Origin: Combretum micranthum | Taxonomy: Eukaryota; Streptophyta; Magnoliopsida; Myrtales; Combretaceae | Direction of reading: 5' to 3' | NCBI GenBank assembly: GCA_024138025.1 | Contig: JAMXBD010002762.1 | Span: 101,455 to 165,454 of the forward strand | Length of the DNA: 64,000 nucleotides | Shown: piece by piece, positions 46,871 to 59,695 of the stretch | Position numbering within the stretch: position 1 is the first letter of the stretch | How the letters are laid out: every line of letters begins with the position of its first letter | The notes under the pieces: model-generated | Seen by the model: only the letters and a program-made list of their open reading frames with translations | Databases searched by the model: none | Told to the model about the DNA's origin: nothing | Program-made: the position numbers and the translations under genes

Positions 46871-49083
46871 TTTTTGGAATAGATTAAATAGAATAATTAT
46901 ATTTCATCACATTAGTAATTATACTAATTGTCTTATACTTTAACTCATATTATTACTAAAATAATTTTAGTCTTATATTAATATTTTTATTATTTCATAA
47001 ATTATATTTTCAAAATTCTAAGAATATATTTAAGAATATTAATAATTATAATTAGAAATCTATTATGTGGAAATTACTTAACAAAGTAATTTATATTTCT
47101 AAAAATTATTTTTGGATTAATAAAATAGATTAAATATTTAACATCATATATTTAATAATGTCAGAAAATAATTCATTTTAAATTTAAATAATAATATAAG
47201 TTCCTGATTTTATATTATTATACTTTAATATTACTATTACTATTCCAGAAAAATAAATAAATGCAGAAATAATAATAAAAAATTCTAAAATTACTTATAT
47301 TATTATTTATTATATAATTATATTTATTTAGTTTCGTTTTCTTTTCTTTTTTCTTTTTTTTTTAAATATTGGCCGAGTGAGGTACAGGGTTAAACACGCC
47401 CGTGTACCCAGCCGTGCTCATCGGGGTTTCACTATTCATCATTTTCCCCGATGAGCCGCAGCTTATTCCGGCGAATCCCGACATCAAAACGTCGGGATTT
47501 TGGATCCAAACGACTCCTAGGAACCTAATTAACTTAAATATTCAAGAAAAGCAACATAAAAACAACATGTTATCCACGATTTTAGATCATCAAGCTCGGC
47601 TAGGGTTTAGGAAAATCACCTTCGTTGTGGCTTCTCAGTGAAATCCGAAGCTCCTAATGGACTTGGTTAGCTTCCTAAGATGTTTAGAAGTGAGTATCAA
47701 TCCTTAGAATTGAAAGAAAACTCGCGGAATGAGATTGACTTACCTCAAGCTTGTTTTAGAGTGTTTTTCCCAGTTTTTGTTCGAATTTTCGAACTGGGTT
47801 GATATGAGCATTTAAAAATCGTTTTCTGGGTTGGTTCGACTCCTAATAGGTTATAGTTGTATTCTGGAAATTTTGAAAGAGTTTGGAGTTCGTTTGCTTG
47901 TCCATCAAAGTTTGTTTGCATACATATATATATAAACGAATGTAAAGTTTCTGCCGCGTTTCTCCCTTAAATTCCAAACGAATTGCTCCTGTTTGTGGCT
48001 CATTCATTCATTTGTTTGATTGTCATTAAGGCAGGAGTGAGTTGTCCATTTTAGATTGGCTTAAGTTAGATATATATTGACTTTAATGTAAATTATAGAG
48101 GGAAATCCAGCTCACATTCTTTAAGAGAATCATAGCCCTTCAATCCAAGTGAAACCGTCTCCAGCAAGTTGAAATCATATATATATTAATTATATAATAG
48201 TTAGATATTATTTACTTAAGTTTTCGGGTAGTTTATTACATTATTAGGGTATATTTTAGCTTATATATGTAAATATATATATATACAAAGGTCTTTAATG
48301 GATCCTACAAAATGTTTAGTTTAACAAAAAGTATAAATTTAAGTTTTAATAGTACGTATCTATTTGTTTAAGAAAGTTTATCCTACGCGATTTAGGTTTT
48401 ATAACTTTTCGGGTCAATTTTCATTTCAAGCTCCAAGAGCTTTAGAAAACCCTAATTCGAATATTGGTATGATTCAATTTTGTATTTGAGGTTTAGATCT
48501 CAAGTTATACATCAGTTTATGTTTTTATTAGGTATTTATAATCCTAACCGTTCATCTTGAGATCACAATTTTCTAACTGAAACCCTATTGAGTCATTTAC
48601 GTAATATTACTACTAATATATAGGCTAAATTAGTTATATGTACTAGATTTGGATACTCACTATGAAATCTTATCAATGTAGTTTATTACTGACTAGAAAT
48701 CTCAATTTTTAGGGTTCTAATGCAATTATAGGTTCATTACTATACCTCGTTTTAATTCCAAGTCTCTATTGAATACTAAAGTAATCACTTAATATCTAGA
48801 TTTAGGTTTTCTCCGTTTAGTCTATTTGTTTGACAAGGATTAGGTTTTGAAATTTAAAGTTTCCTTTAATCATATCTTGAATTATCAATTCCAGGTACGA
48901 AATCTCATTTTTGGAATCAATTGGGATCAAAGAAGTTCTTTTATGAAATTTATGGATCCCAAATCGGCCAGGTTTGAATTATCTATCTAACTTAGGGTTT
49001 CTGGTTAACCTCTAGGTTTACTAGTCAGTTCATAAATTCTAATCTAAAGAAGTTTCATATCATGGGAGTTTTCAAGGTTTACA
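45005..49083 (-). mobile_element. Solo LTR, 4079 bp (related to family C), reverse
   Basis: The plus strand begins TGTCATGCCTGAGGG and ends TTCAAGGTTTACA; both flanks are CAAAC. No internal region remains, so the two LTRs of a full element recombined. It shares with family C the acceptor region (complement of CCTGAAAGGACTGTGG, near 45370), the donor-like GACTTACCTC (near 47738) and a minus-strand TATA (47917-47930). Where family C has the GC palindrome cluster, this LTR has AAACACGCCCGTGTACC and GAGCCGCAGC-type sequence (47390-47490). About 46450-47340 is very AT-rich with an (AAT)n tract. Confidence 0.92.
46801..46868. repeat. (AAT)n microsatellite
   Basis: A nearly pure run of AAT/TAA triplets within the AT-rich middle of the solo LTR, with irregular flanking copies from about 46780. 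Confidence 0.9.
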
Positions 49084-49088
49084 CAAAC
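49084..49088. repeat. Target duplication of the solo LTR, right copy
   Basis: CAAAC, the pair of 45000-45004. Confidence 0.92.
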
Positions 49089-51290
49089 ACCATTTATTAT
49101 CTAGAAAAAAACAAGAGAAATCTGAACAAAAATCCATGCAAACTAAGGTGGAAAAACAACAAATAAACTGCAGCAGAAAAAGTGGAAATTGGCCTTTGTT
49201 TTCACATGAATTCTAGCACGATTTTAACCCGATTTTCTTGCAAATTGAGCCTCTATTTTACACACATAAATGACCTTAATTAACTAGCAAACAAACAAAA
49301 TTAAATATCCTTGAAATCAACCACAAATTCTATACAAATTCATCAAAAATCATCCTCAAATTTGCATGAAATTAGACCCGAGAAACATCAACAGAAATTT
49401 GTATCTTTCAAGCCCAAAATACTCTCTTTAAGCCTCCTAACTTTAGTACATATATATAGCCTTAAGTTTGACACAAAACCAACTCACATTCCCCACAAAA
49501 ACAAATTGAAATCCTAGCTACAAATGGAGTTGCGTCCAGCCTCTTATCCTTGTGTTATTTGCACTTGGACAACCTTAAACACATTCCAAAATAGAACATA
49601 AACCTCTATTTTGCCTTCCATATTCCAGCTACATACCAAACTCATTAAGGACATCAAATTCCTTCCTTTAACAAAAAAAAAAAAAAACAAGTTAAATAGC
49701 CTTGGTTCATCTTAGATTCAAGTTGGAATCTAGACACAACAAGGTAAGAAAATAAAATAGATATATATGTTAGTTTAGCTAGATAAATTTCCTTAATTAC
49801 TCATCTTCTTAGTATCCTATTTAGATCATTATTTTCATCGAGAATGAGGAGCTAAATTCATCCTAGCATCCAATCAAGGTAAGAATTACATTAAGTTCAA
49901 ATATTCGTTATGTCAATTCATAGGAATTTGTCTTATAAATTTATCAAGATTAGTCTAATAGTATATTTATGTTATTTAGACTATTTAGTATATAAATACA
50001 TCAACTTGAAGATTTTTAAGTGTAGAAATTCAAGTCTTAGAAAGGAAAAACCAAAAGCAAAACCATACCTAAACTACAACAAACTAAATTGAACTTTAAA
50101 TAACTCATGTAGACTGTTGGAAAGAATGAATAAAATGTATTGATGTGTTTGTTTCAAGCCAAAAATAACCCCACCAATGGAAAGAACGTGAAAAATCCTA
50201 TGAAATCAACTATTTATTTGTTAAAAATGGATAAGAAACGAATTAGATATTGTGAAAGCAAAAATGAAAACACTGTTGTCAGATCTACACGAGAATAGCA
50301 AACTATTCTTGCATTGTTCACCCCCTTAATGACTTTGTTTGATAAAAATAAACACCATTAATGGATTTTACTCAGAAAATAATATGAAAACAACTATTTA
50401 TTCGTAAAAAACGGACTAAAATGAGTTAGATATCATCAAAACAAGTTTGACTACAGTTATTAGGATTCACTTGAAATCTATGCATATATTCCATAAATTA
50501 AAAAAAAAATTGTGCAAGTCTCTTTTCTTGAAAATAATCCCACTACTAGAAAGTACTTCGAGTACTTCAAATGACTATTTATACAGCGAAATTGGATTTA
50601 AAACGAATAAGAATCGCAAATAGAAATTCACTTTTTTCAATATTAAGGTTACTATTGTTTCTATTAATATAGTTATGATTATTACCATTATTAATACTAC
50701 TGTTTATAGTATTCCGTATTATTGATATTTTCATCAAGAATCATTAGGATTATCAATACTATTATTATTTATGTTAATGTCACTATATTTATACTGTCAC
50801 CTAATACTATTATTTTTGCCACTAATATTATCATGTACTAATAGTATGAAGATGATTGTCATTATTATACATGTATTTATTACTAATATTGATATTAACA
50901 TTTCAAAATTAATATTACTGGTAATATTATAGTATTAAACTTAGTTTGTTTTGCAATAAAAATAAAACTAAAGTATAATAAAAATTTGATATAACTAAAC
51001 CCCATATACATACAATTTTACTTAAAATAATTTTTGGAAAGATATAGATACTAGAATATACCCATAAATAAATAAAAATACCAATTTGAGAAACAGATAA
51101 AGTTGACGGGCAAAGAATTAATAAAAAAAAATCTTCTACTAAAAGCAGTAGCACTTAAGGAAAAGACAAACCCCTTAAATAAAAATATAGATGGCAATTA
51201 ATAAAAAATGTATCAAATACCGATACGGGATAATTAGACACCTATAAGGATTCAATCAAATTATTAAACGACGTAATAATTAAAGTAACG
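49089..51290. other. AT-rich stretch without genes
   Basis: No open frame of note and no recognisable protein similarity on either strand. There is a TATA-like ACATATATATAG near 49448, a poly(A) run near 49675-49687 and a three-unit diverged tandem repeat (50150-50640). A block of short A/T triplet-like sequence lies at 50640-50940. The right part may be U3 of the forward LTR whose TATA lies at 51348, but its start was not located. Confidence 0.5.
50150..50640. repeat. Three diverged tandem repeats of about 183 bp
   Basis: The landmark AACTATTTAT (last copy GACTATTTAT) starts near 50208, 50392 and 50573, a spacing of 184 and then 181 bp. Nearby shared phrases are CACCAATGGA/CACCATTAATGGA/CACTACTAGA and GAATTAGATAT/GAGTTAGATAT. 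Confidence 0.65.
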
Positions 51291-52607
51291 AGTTTATTCT
51301 AATGTCCGACGATTGGAATCAGCGCCTTTAATTCTAGGAAGACTTCTCTTATATAAATAGTCCAATAATGAATCTCTGTCATTTCCTTTCAAAGGAAAAT
51401 AGATCAAGTACCAAACTTCCAGTAGCTTATACAACAATTTAGCAAGGATCACAGGTGAGTTACTTGACTTTATCACATTGTTTGTGCTTGTTGTATAGTT
51501 GCACTTGGAATAATATATATTTATTTGATATGCATGCGGGATTGGGAATAATGCATGATGCGTGGTGTATGAGTGAATGCCAAATTATCATAATATAAGT
51601 GATAATCCTATTGTATGATAAATATTGTATGAAATATGTTGATGATTGTCTGTAAATTGTATGATCGCCTTAAACTTGATTAACAACTATCGGTACTATA
51701 AATGAAACGAACATGCATTGCATGATTTGCATAAAGTGCATTTAGAGATGTGGCAGCCTACTACGTGTTAGTATTTCGGTTCTCTGGTGATACTTGGTTT
51801 TTCTAGGCAAGACTATTAGTTCTACGCAAGTTTACCTTTGTTCCATCAATTCCATGGGAACTAATTGGAAATGAAGGACGCCGCCATGGTATCGCTGTGA
51901 AATATTAATACTAGTAGAGTTTCTAAGGCTTAAAATATGAATTGAGTGCCTAAAGTGTAAAGAGATAGTTACAATGAGGATCGTGTCATTCTGTATACTT
52001 AGTTTCTCCTGGGTAGGTGGGCCATAGTATCGAGTTCCTTCAACCCTGATGAAGAGGCGTAAATCTTCATCCTACTTTAGATTATAGATCATCCAAGCTT
52101 GTAATGTGCATATGATTAATTGTCGCATTGCATATGATTGATAATTATACTTGTTTGTTATTGGTTGATGTGGTTTGGTCAGGTTATCTCACTGAGCTCG
52201 TGGTTCTCACCCCCAACAGTTTTTGTGCAGGATTATTACTAGCTGGGATTGGGCTAGGAATGTATGAAGAGAGCTTCTCCAACGAACTCTATTGAAGATA
52301 GAGATATAGGATATGTAAACTTAGAATGTAAACTAAATAAAATTTATATTATTGAAATTTGTAAGTTGTAGTTTGATACCCATTTTCACTATTTGGTAGG
52401 ATACCAATTCTCTGCGATCTTGGTAGAAATTGGAAAATCGGATTCCATAGTTGAAATCCTGTAATATATTATATTTATATGATAAACTTTTATAAATAAA
52501 TAGAGTCTTGTACACTCTGACTTACAAGACGGCTCTCATGTTATGGGTGCACATGTGATATGATAGCTTTAGATAAATCCTACTAGGCCCCCATTTGGAG
52601 TCGTGCA
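51291..52607 (+). mobile_element. Forward LTR, 3' portion (family C relative)
   Basis: A forward TATA (TTATATAAATAG, about 51348-51357) is followed by a donor ACAG/GTGAGT (GT at 51455) and an acceptor TTTTTGTGCAG ending at 52230. Between them, GCAGCCTACTACGTGTTAGTA and AAGGACGCCGCCATGGTATC are the forward counterparts of the complement of 45640-45850 in the solo LTR. The end is placed at GTCGTGCA 52607, where a family B LTR in the other orientation begins; this boundary is approximate. No polyprotein is attached. Confidence 0.65.
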
Positions 52608-55167
52608 TATACAAACTCAAATTCGTAATTCTTGTCCTAAGCGGGAATTTCAACTTAAAACGGCTATAACTTGGTCATTTTAACTCGGAATTTAGCAAAT
52701 TATATATCGATTTCTATCTACTTCGAAAGATCAATCTAATTTTAATATCATATTTAATTTTGAAAACTTTAAATCTTCGAAAAGATCGGATCAATCAAAA
52801 CAGTAGCGAAAACCGATTTAGAAAATTGATTTTGTGAAAGTTCAGGAATTTCTACTATCCAAAGTAAGTATACATGTAATATGAACAAGTTACTATCATA
52901 AATGATATGTCATGAGATATATATATATATGTATATATACATGTTCTTGATGATATTGAATAAAAAATTTTAGAAAACTTTTTCTTTGTAAGACTTTATG
53001 AAAATCAACTTAGAAAGGCTAGTCTTGTATTCTTGACAATCCCCACTTTTTTTAGAAAAATTCCTTGATAAAATGTATTTATTCTTATTAAATTAAGCCT
53101 TCATTATGTATATTCCTTAATGCCTTTTTTTTCAATAAAAATTTCCATTTTACACTTTGTAAACATGTTTTTAAATATGGTTCATCCCAAAATCCGAATT
53201 TTGTAAAAATTGTTTTTGTGGTGATTCCTTTAAGTAAAAATCATTTGATCTTAGAAAATTAAGGCTCAACCATACCAAGCCACTAAGGACTTCATTTCTT
53301 TAATAAAATTTCTATTTTAAGTTTGGAAAGTAAGTGTTTTCATGTCATTACTCCATTATTACGAATTTCTTAAAAGGACAAGCAACTCAAATTTTCCTAC
53401 TTTATTTCTACAAATGCATCATGTATATATGTATTACCTACAAGCTATTGTTATGGAAGGTTATGAGATGATCTATCTATATGTATACATATAGTACCAA
53501 AATTCTTTTTGAAAACTTTTACTTGCAAAACTTTGAATTTACTAGATTTAAGAAAAATAGTTTTTCTTCTTGTAAAATTATACTTGCTTTTATCAAAACT
53601 CAACATTGATGACCTATATAACCATCACCTTCATTATTTCAATAAAAACCTTCATTTTGGGGTTAGAAAATAGATGTTTATATAGGTGGTTTGCCTAAGT
53701 ATGAATTTTACAAAATTTTAAAGAATGAAAACATTGTTTAACTTATTCTTGGAAACCATTTGTTGTTCTAAGATTATATTTTCATAAACCTCTTATCCTT
53801 ATCAAAACTTGGTCTTTGTTATATATATTCCCTAGGACTTCTATTTTCGTATAAAAATTATCATTTTGGCCTTTTTAATTAGGTGTTTAAATGGTGGCTA
53901 TTTTCAAATCCGAATTTTGAAAATTTCATTTGAGTTTGTTTTCTTTGTAAAACTCATTTAGTCTTTCAAAAACCATTACCTAATCAAACCTACTCCTTAA
54001 GGCTTCCATTTCTTAAAAATCTTGTTTTGAAGTTGCAAAATGGGTTTTCAAAATTGGTCTTGGTTGAGATCCGAATTTAAAAAATTATTTTTGGATATAC
54101 TTTGATAAAATCTATCTAACTTATGAAAAATCATCCTTTGCATATCCTATCTTAAGAGCCTTCCATCTTGAATAAAAACTTCATTTTTAAGTTGGAAAAC
54201 ATGTTTTAAAACATGCCTTGGCCTAAATCCAAAAATAGAGTTTTGTTATGAAAAATAATCTTTGAACCATATAAAATGAGTCTTATGATATATATACATT
54301 AAGCCTTCATTATCTCAAGTAAAAATTTCATTTTGACAATTGGTAAAAATGGGTCTTGCCTAAATACGAATTTCACCGTTTTTGTTTGGGTTCAAAACCA
54401 AGATCTACACTTTATGAACATAAATATAAAAGAAATCCATGGTATAAACTATAAACTCATAGATCTAAACATAAATATGATCAAAGTTACATAAAAAGTT
54501 AGATCTAAAAAATATAACTACTTTTAGCAAGAAAATAATAGTAACACAAGAGAATAATCATGGATAAAAGGAGTGTTTCATTTTGGCATCATGATCCTTA
54601 GCTTTTAAGCTTATGAAAAGTCATTTGATGCATGAAATTCTCATTATACTTACCTATATCATATATGGAAGCTTTGGACAAGAGTTTTATCAAAGGATCT
54701 TGAAGAAATAAGTGTGGGAGCTATAGAAGAAATAAGGGCAGCAAGTGTTCTTGCAAGAACAAGAACAAAAGAAGAAAGAAATAGAGGAAAAATAGTGAGA
54801 AAAGTGTAAAGAATGACAAAGAGTTAATGTGTGAATGAGAGAGAAAGATAAAAATAAGTTAAAGACACATTAAATGAAGTTAAAAATAAAAATGGCAGCA
54901 ATACATTACAATGGCAGCATGAATTTTGGAGGAGAGAGAGAGAGAATTTAGTTAGCTTTTGACTTGAAAATGTAATGTCTAATTAATATGTAAGTGTTGT
55001 TTCTTAAAGAAGGGTTGGAAAGATTTATTTTAATTAATTTGGGAGTAATTCAAAGACAAGGGCAGCAAAAAGGAGTAAAAAATCTGCCAAGAAGTGATAT
55101 ATGAAGTGTAGAAAGATTGAAGTAAAAAAGAAGTGATGGGTGAAAGGTGTACTTAAAGGTATGTGTT
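52608..55167 (-). mobile_element. Reverse LTR fragment, family B, copy 3
   Basis: It aligns with 7680-10400: AAATTCGTAATTCTTGTCCT, CATTTTAACTCGGAATTT, the 175-bp repeat series (53100-54400) and the leader with GGCAGCA and GAGAGAGAGA (54700-55150). The right end is interrupted by the Athila-like LTR at 55168, the left by the forward LTR. Confidence 0.8.
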
Positions 55168-56166
55168 TGATCTGATGTAAAATGTGTATGTAATTCTAGA
55201 TACTACCAGCAAGTGTACTGGGTCTTGATCAAATAATATAAAAGTGAGTTGAGTATTGTTCCCACAAGGACTAAATTAATTACTAGATCGATATTAGTTT
55301 ATACTAATATTTAGGCAATCAAAATTTATCAATTAACTAACTAATTCTATCTACTATGAATGCAATGTGATTATGAGAAGTTATATAAGATAAATGTGGG
55401 AAGGAACAGAATCCATCCTAATCTTTACTGATCATGCTGAAGTTATATTATATGAATAATTAGGATTACGGATATTTGTAAGAAATTGTCAAGACCTAAA
55501 ACTATCAAGTTTTAGTAAACCATAAAATAATCTATTAGCTTCCGCTATACAAATTATCAATGGAATCTAATTTACAATTATAAATCTTCCAATTCTATAA
55601 TTGTCTAATATCCTAAATTAACTTCTCCTAATTCTTAGTGAGAAATTAAATATAAAATATTGCATGAATTTCATGGAACAATTTCTAAATTAGTTAAACT
55701 TTAATGCTTTCACAATTGTTGTTCAACCTTAATTCATGAATTCCTTGAACCCTAATTCTTTTTCCAAATTATTAGAATTCTTATCAATTCAATTTCCATC
55801 AAAATAAAATAGATAATTTAGGATTCAATACAAATATTCCATAATTCTAACAATCCTATAATATAAGTTCAAGAATCATTTAGCAAAATTAGGATTTCAT
55901 CACTTCCCACAAAGAAAAGTTTAGCTACTCATGACAGAAGATTCAACAAATAAGAATATGCAATTGATAACATTATGAACAAATAATTCAGATAAATGAA
56001 TTGCATAAGAAAGAGATTAGATATCACCAATTCAAATATCGAAATCTTCAATTACACTTCTTGAAAGCTCAATTCTCTCACAAATCTCTATGAAATGCTA
56101 AAACTAATTGTATACTAAAGTGTTTCCTATGTTTCTTCTGCTTGTTCAACTAGAGGAGGGAGATCC

Positions 56167-56176
56167 CTATTTATAG
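56167..56176 (-). promoter_or_regulatory. TATA box of the Athila-like LTR
   Basis: In sense CTATAAATAG, about 760 bp into the LTR and just downstream of the GC cluster, the same layout as element D. Confidence 0.75.
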
Positions 56177-56239
56177 GAAAAATTTCGTGCAAAGCATTTA
56201 ATGGAAAATTGCAGTTTCATTTTGTACGGGTAGCTACAG

Positions 56240-56790
56240 ATCCTACGTCGGCGGCTTACAGACGGCGTAAAGCCTTTTTCTTCTTTACACAGGCAGTGTA
56301 CTGGCAGCTTTCATCTTCGGTTACAAGTGTAGGCTGCTTCTACGCCGGCGGCTTAGATATAGATCTAGCCAGCGTATATAATGAAAAATGAAAGGTTTGA
56401 CCAATTTATAACGAAAGCCGTCCTAAAGTCGGCGGCTTTGATGCCGGCTTAGACAATCCATCAAATTGGGTTTTTTCATTTGTCTCCAAGCATGTGTTAT
56501 CTACTTGTCGCTTCTGATCTCTAATCTACAATGCCTTAATGCTGGTGGCTTAGTATCCGGCGTACGTTGTAACTCTTTTTTGCACTGGCAATGTTTGGAT
56601 TCTGAGTTTTCAGCCTTCAATGTACGCTGGCCTATTCATCTTCTACGCCGGCGGCTTTCAAGCGGCTTATATTTGGTTGAATCAAAGCTTGCAAAGCTGG
56701 CAGTGTAAGCAATGGCTTTGAGTGAGTGCAACTTGTAAGCCATCTCAACGCCGGTGGCTTTGAAGTCAGAAAAGCCGGCGTATCCTTGAA
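56240..56790 (-). repeat. GCCGGC palindrome cluster in the Athila-like U3
   Basis: About ten spaced motifs, for example TACGTCGGCGGCTTACAG, TACGCCGGCGGCTTAG, TACGCCGGCGGCTTTCAA and AAAGCCGGCGTAT, in AT-rich DNA. The motif type is shared with families C and D, whose LTRs otherwise differ. Confidence 0.85.
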
Positions 56791-56929
56791 TTTTTCCAAT
56801 TTTCACTTCAAAGTTTCTTGTTTTGATTTCTTTGTCCAAATTAGACCTGACACATGAATTTTAACCAAAACAAGTGTCCATTCTAGCTATTTTGAACATC
56901 AACAAGTTGTATGTAATATGATCTTATCA

Positions 56930-56942
56930 ATTCCCCCACACT
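56930..56942 (-). other. Polypurine tract of the Athila-like element
   Basis: In sense AAGTGTGGGGGAAT precedes the LTR start TGATAAG. Just upstream is TTGAGGACAAGCAAAAG, the usual Athila setting. Confidence 0.75.
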
Positions 56943-58540
56943 TGAACTTTTGCTTGTCCTCAAGCAAAATAATGAAGAACAAAATTAATGAAATCTCTCA
57001 TAGATAGTACAATTTTTCTAATTTAAGCACAATTTCTTTAACTTGCTTTTCTTGTATCTATTGCTCTAACCATACCAATTTCTTATAATTAGAGTACTAT
57101 AATCAAAATTGAGAAGTTAATCTAAACAAAACAAGTTTTAATCTCAATCTTAAACAAAAGAATATTATATTCAAAAAGCAAATACCCAATCCACTAAGGA
57201 AAAATACTCATTTAAACTTCATTGGACTTTTAGCTTTTATATATATTCTTAGTAACACTAAATAAAAGCATGTGATATCTACTTTTTCCTTAGATTTTCT
57301 CCTTCTTTATTATAAGTCTTCTTTTATTTGCATATTTGCGTTTATTTTTCTTTTTTTCTTTTTCAAGCGCTTATTTTCTTTTTGGGAGGTTTTTGCCTCC
57401 ATCTTTTTGCTTTTCAAAATTCATGAATTGAACTTTTGCCTTTCTTGCCTTCTCGTTATAGTGAGTTCATTGAGTCGGCACATCCCGGCTCATCACCTAA
57501 GTGACTAGGTTTCAAAATACCCCTAAGAACTCTTCCTCACTTTAACATTCAAGTTCAGATACTCATAACTCAAATTTTAAGTCAGAGGAGTAGTGGCTAT
57601 GCTTGTTTCTTTCTTTTTGAATGCAATAACAATTCAAAGACTTATTTTTATAAAGGATCACTAAGTTTAAAAGTTTCTTCTACCTCTTTCACTAAGTGTT
57701 AAAATTCAAAGAATATATACAAACTAAAATTTCCTAGAAGTAAACCTGTTTATTTTTCACAAAAGGACTTGACTAGCTCTTAAATTTCCAATTCCAAAGT
57801 TAAAAATAAAGTAAACTTTTCTTAAGGATTTTACAACTAATTCAACTTAGTAAACCAATCACAATAGCAGGTGAGTAAGATACTTTTACAAGTTAATTTC
57901 ATTGCTTTCAGTCTTTACTTTGTACTATCTCCAATTTTCAAGAGATTTTTGAAAAAATTTTGGCAGAATTTCCCCATAATTTGCTTTCAAACCAAAAATA
58001 CAAGGTAGTGATAAGTCCTGTCAAATAATCCACAATCCAAATAGCTAGTAAATCATGCAACTCCATTCAATCCATTCAATTTAATGTATCCCTCCCCCAC
58101 ACTTTAACTAAACATGTCCTCACTGTTTCGAAATAATAGAACATAAGAGAAAAGAAACATAAATAGAAACCTTTGTAGTTGTGAATCAGAGCAGCAAAAT
58201 TCAGAGTAGAGAGATTGTTTGTTCATCCCTGTAAGCTCTACAAAAGAAAAACAAAAAGAAAAATAAAAGCAATAATAAAAACTGAATAAGCAGCACAATC
58301 AAGTGAGTCCACCCACAGGAACTTGGGTGCTCAATATATATATACAACAATATGAAAAATAAAAGTCAATAAAGAACAAATGAGAGCTAGCAGGATCCCT
58401 AGCTCTCTAGCCCTGGACTGGTTTTGCTGGTATGCTCAGGACTATGTCTCTGAGTATCTCCTGGGCTGGCTGTATGTGTATGCTGTAAACTGAGTCTATT
58501 TGTGTGTGCCGAACTATGCTTAGACTTAGTAGAAGTCTCA
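56943..58540 (-). other. Athila-like 3' spacer between env-like ORF and PPT
   Basis: Non-coding on both strands, with long T/C-rich runs (57270-57430). It contains GAGTCGGCACATCCCGGCTCA (57472 onward). A second polypurine-like block lies at 58086-58121 (complement of CCCTCCCCCACACTTT...TGTCCTCA), echoing the true tract. Two (TA) runs lie near 57240 and 58336. I see no gene. Confidence 0.5.
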
Positions 58541-58544
58541 TATG

Positions 58545-59695
58545 TCATCTCAGCCCTTTCTTTGGGTTCAAGCAGCAGATAGCAGTCTTCAATGCCTCAA
58601 AGATAGTCTTTATGAATTTCTTGTTTTTCTTCCTTTCCTTTTCCTGTCTATCTCTGAGCTCCTGATTTTGCTTCTTCAACTCCTGAACATCCAGCCTAAG
58701 CTGGTCCAAATCATATGTAGAAGAAGTACCTGCAGGAGGAGGAGGAGCAGATGAAGATGGGATATCAATAGGAACATCACCAGGAAAGATATCCTGGAAC
58801 TCAATCTCCTCTAAAACTGGTGGCTGAACTCCTCTGGGGTTTTTAAGCAATCCCCAGCCTCTGAGTGGTGCTGATGAGATCTTTTGACAGTCAAATATCT
58901 CATCTCCTTGAGGAGGTTCAAAAATTCCCATTCCTTCACAACTCAATGATGTAGCCACCACAGAACAGGAGTCTAGTCCTAGTATCATCAGCTTGCCTGT
59001 ATATACAATTGGCTATCTCCACCCCTAAATATATTCTATAGCCTTTAATAAGGCTATAGAGATAGAACATATCAAATGTAGTCACCTTGCTGTGACTAGT
59101 CTTCTTGCAGCTCAGTGCGTGTGCAAGGATGTGGTGGAGCAGCTTGTGCTCAACAGCACCAAATGCAGTGGCCAATGATTTGGAGGGAACAAATGGATCA
59201 TTTGCTCTCTTAGGAGGAACCAATTGATACCAGTAAGCCTCCTGAGTCATCTGATCTCCTCCCTCAGGCCAACTATTGGGCAAATTCAAGTTTTCCTCCT
59301 CCTATCATACAATCCTAGGAGCTTGCCCATCTGTTTCAGCTTGACTTCCCCAGTCTCACCCAATACCTGAAATTGAAATGTGGATTCAATTCTATCAGGT
59401 ATATTATTCAAAGTGGATCAGAACTCAATAATCAAGTTCTTGTATGCTGACTCCCTGAAAGCAAATAATCTAATCCAAGCTGGATCTTGGATCATGCCTC
59501 TAATCCTGTCAGTAATCCCATATTCATCCAGTAAACTCCAATCCAGGTACTGGGTATTTAGAAAATCCATCTTCACTAGCCTCTTTTTCCTATCTTTAGC
59601 ATACTGTTGACTGGACAATAGATTCCTGGTCTGAGAACCAGAAGTAGAGGCATCTGTAGTCTTTTGCTTTTTCTGTTTAGGAGCTATTCCTGCAA
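58545..59695 (-). pseudogene. Athila-like env-position ORF (broken)
   Basis: Located between integrase and the 3' LTR, where Athila elements carry their env-like ORF. Parts in sense: KKQKTTDASTSGSQ, then KMDFLNTQYLDWSLLDEYGI and DPAWIRLFAFRESAYKNLIIEF (59418-59690); NLPNSWPEGGDQMTQEAYWYQLVP, FGAVEHKLLHHILAHALS and TTFDMFYLYSLIKGYRI (58985-59290); and the coiled-coil QLRLDVQELKKQNQELRDRQ then a basic KERKKNKK (58545-58800). Stops and indels separate these parts. A splice-acceptor-like TTGCAG ends at 59690 at its start, as expected for a protein made from spliced RNA. No signal peptide or membrane segment is convincing, so calling it envelope rests on position only. Confidence 0.7.

Larger units (their letters stand above)
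55168..56929 (-). mobile_element. 3' LTR of the Athila-like element (1762 bp)
   Basis: In sense it starts TGATAAGATCATATT right after the polypurine tract and ends near ACATCAGATCA. A minus-strand TATA (CTATAAATAG, 56167-56176) follows, in sense, a GC palindrome cluster (56240-56790). The plus-strand left end carries ACCAGCAAGTGTACTGGGTC and TTGTTCCCACAAGGACT, phrases I associate with Athila-type LTRs. The left flank GTGTT belongs to a family B LTR. The other LTR is outside the window. Confidence 0.75.

Noticed and set aside
49311..50092. Short open stretches suggesting a small host gene
   Set aside because: Lengths of 60-68 codons in very AT-rich DNA, no domain, and no splice-supported extension that I could read.
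58104..58298. Short Phe/Ser/Cys-rich minus-strand open stretch near the Athila-like env position
   Set aside because: It lies in the 3' spacer, separated from the env-like ORF, and reflects a purine-rich plus strand; it is not a convincing membrane domain.
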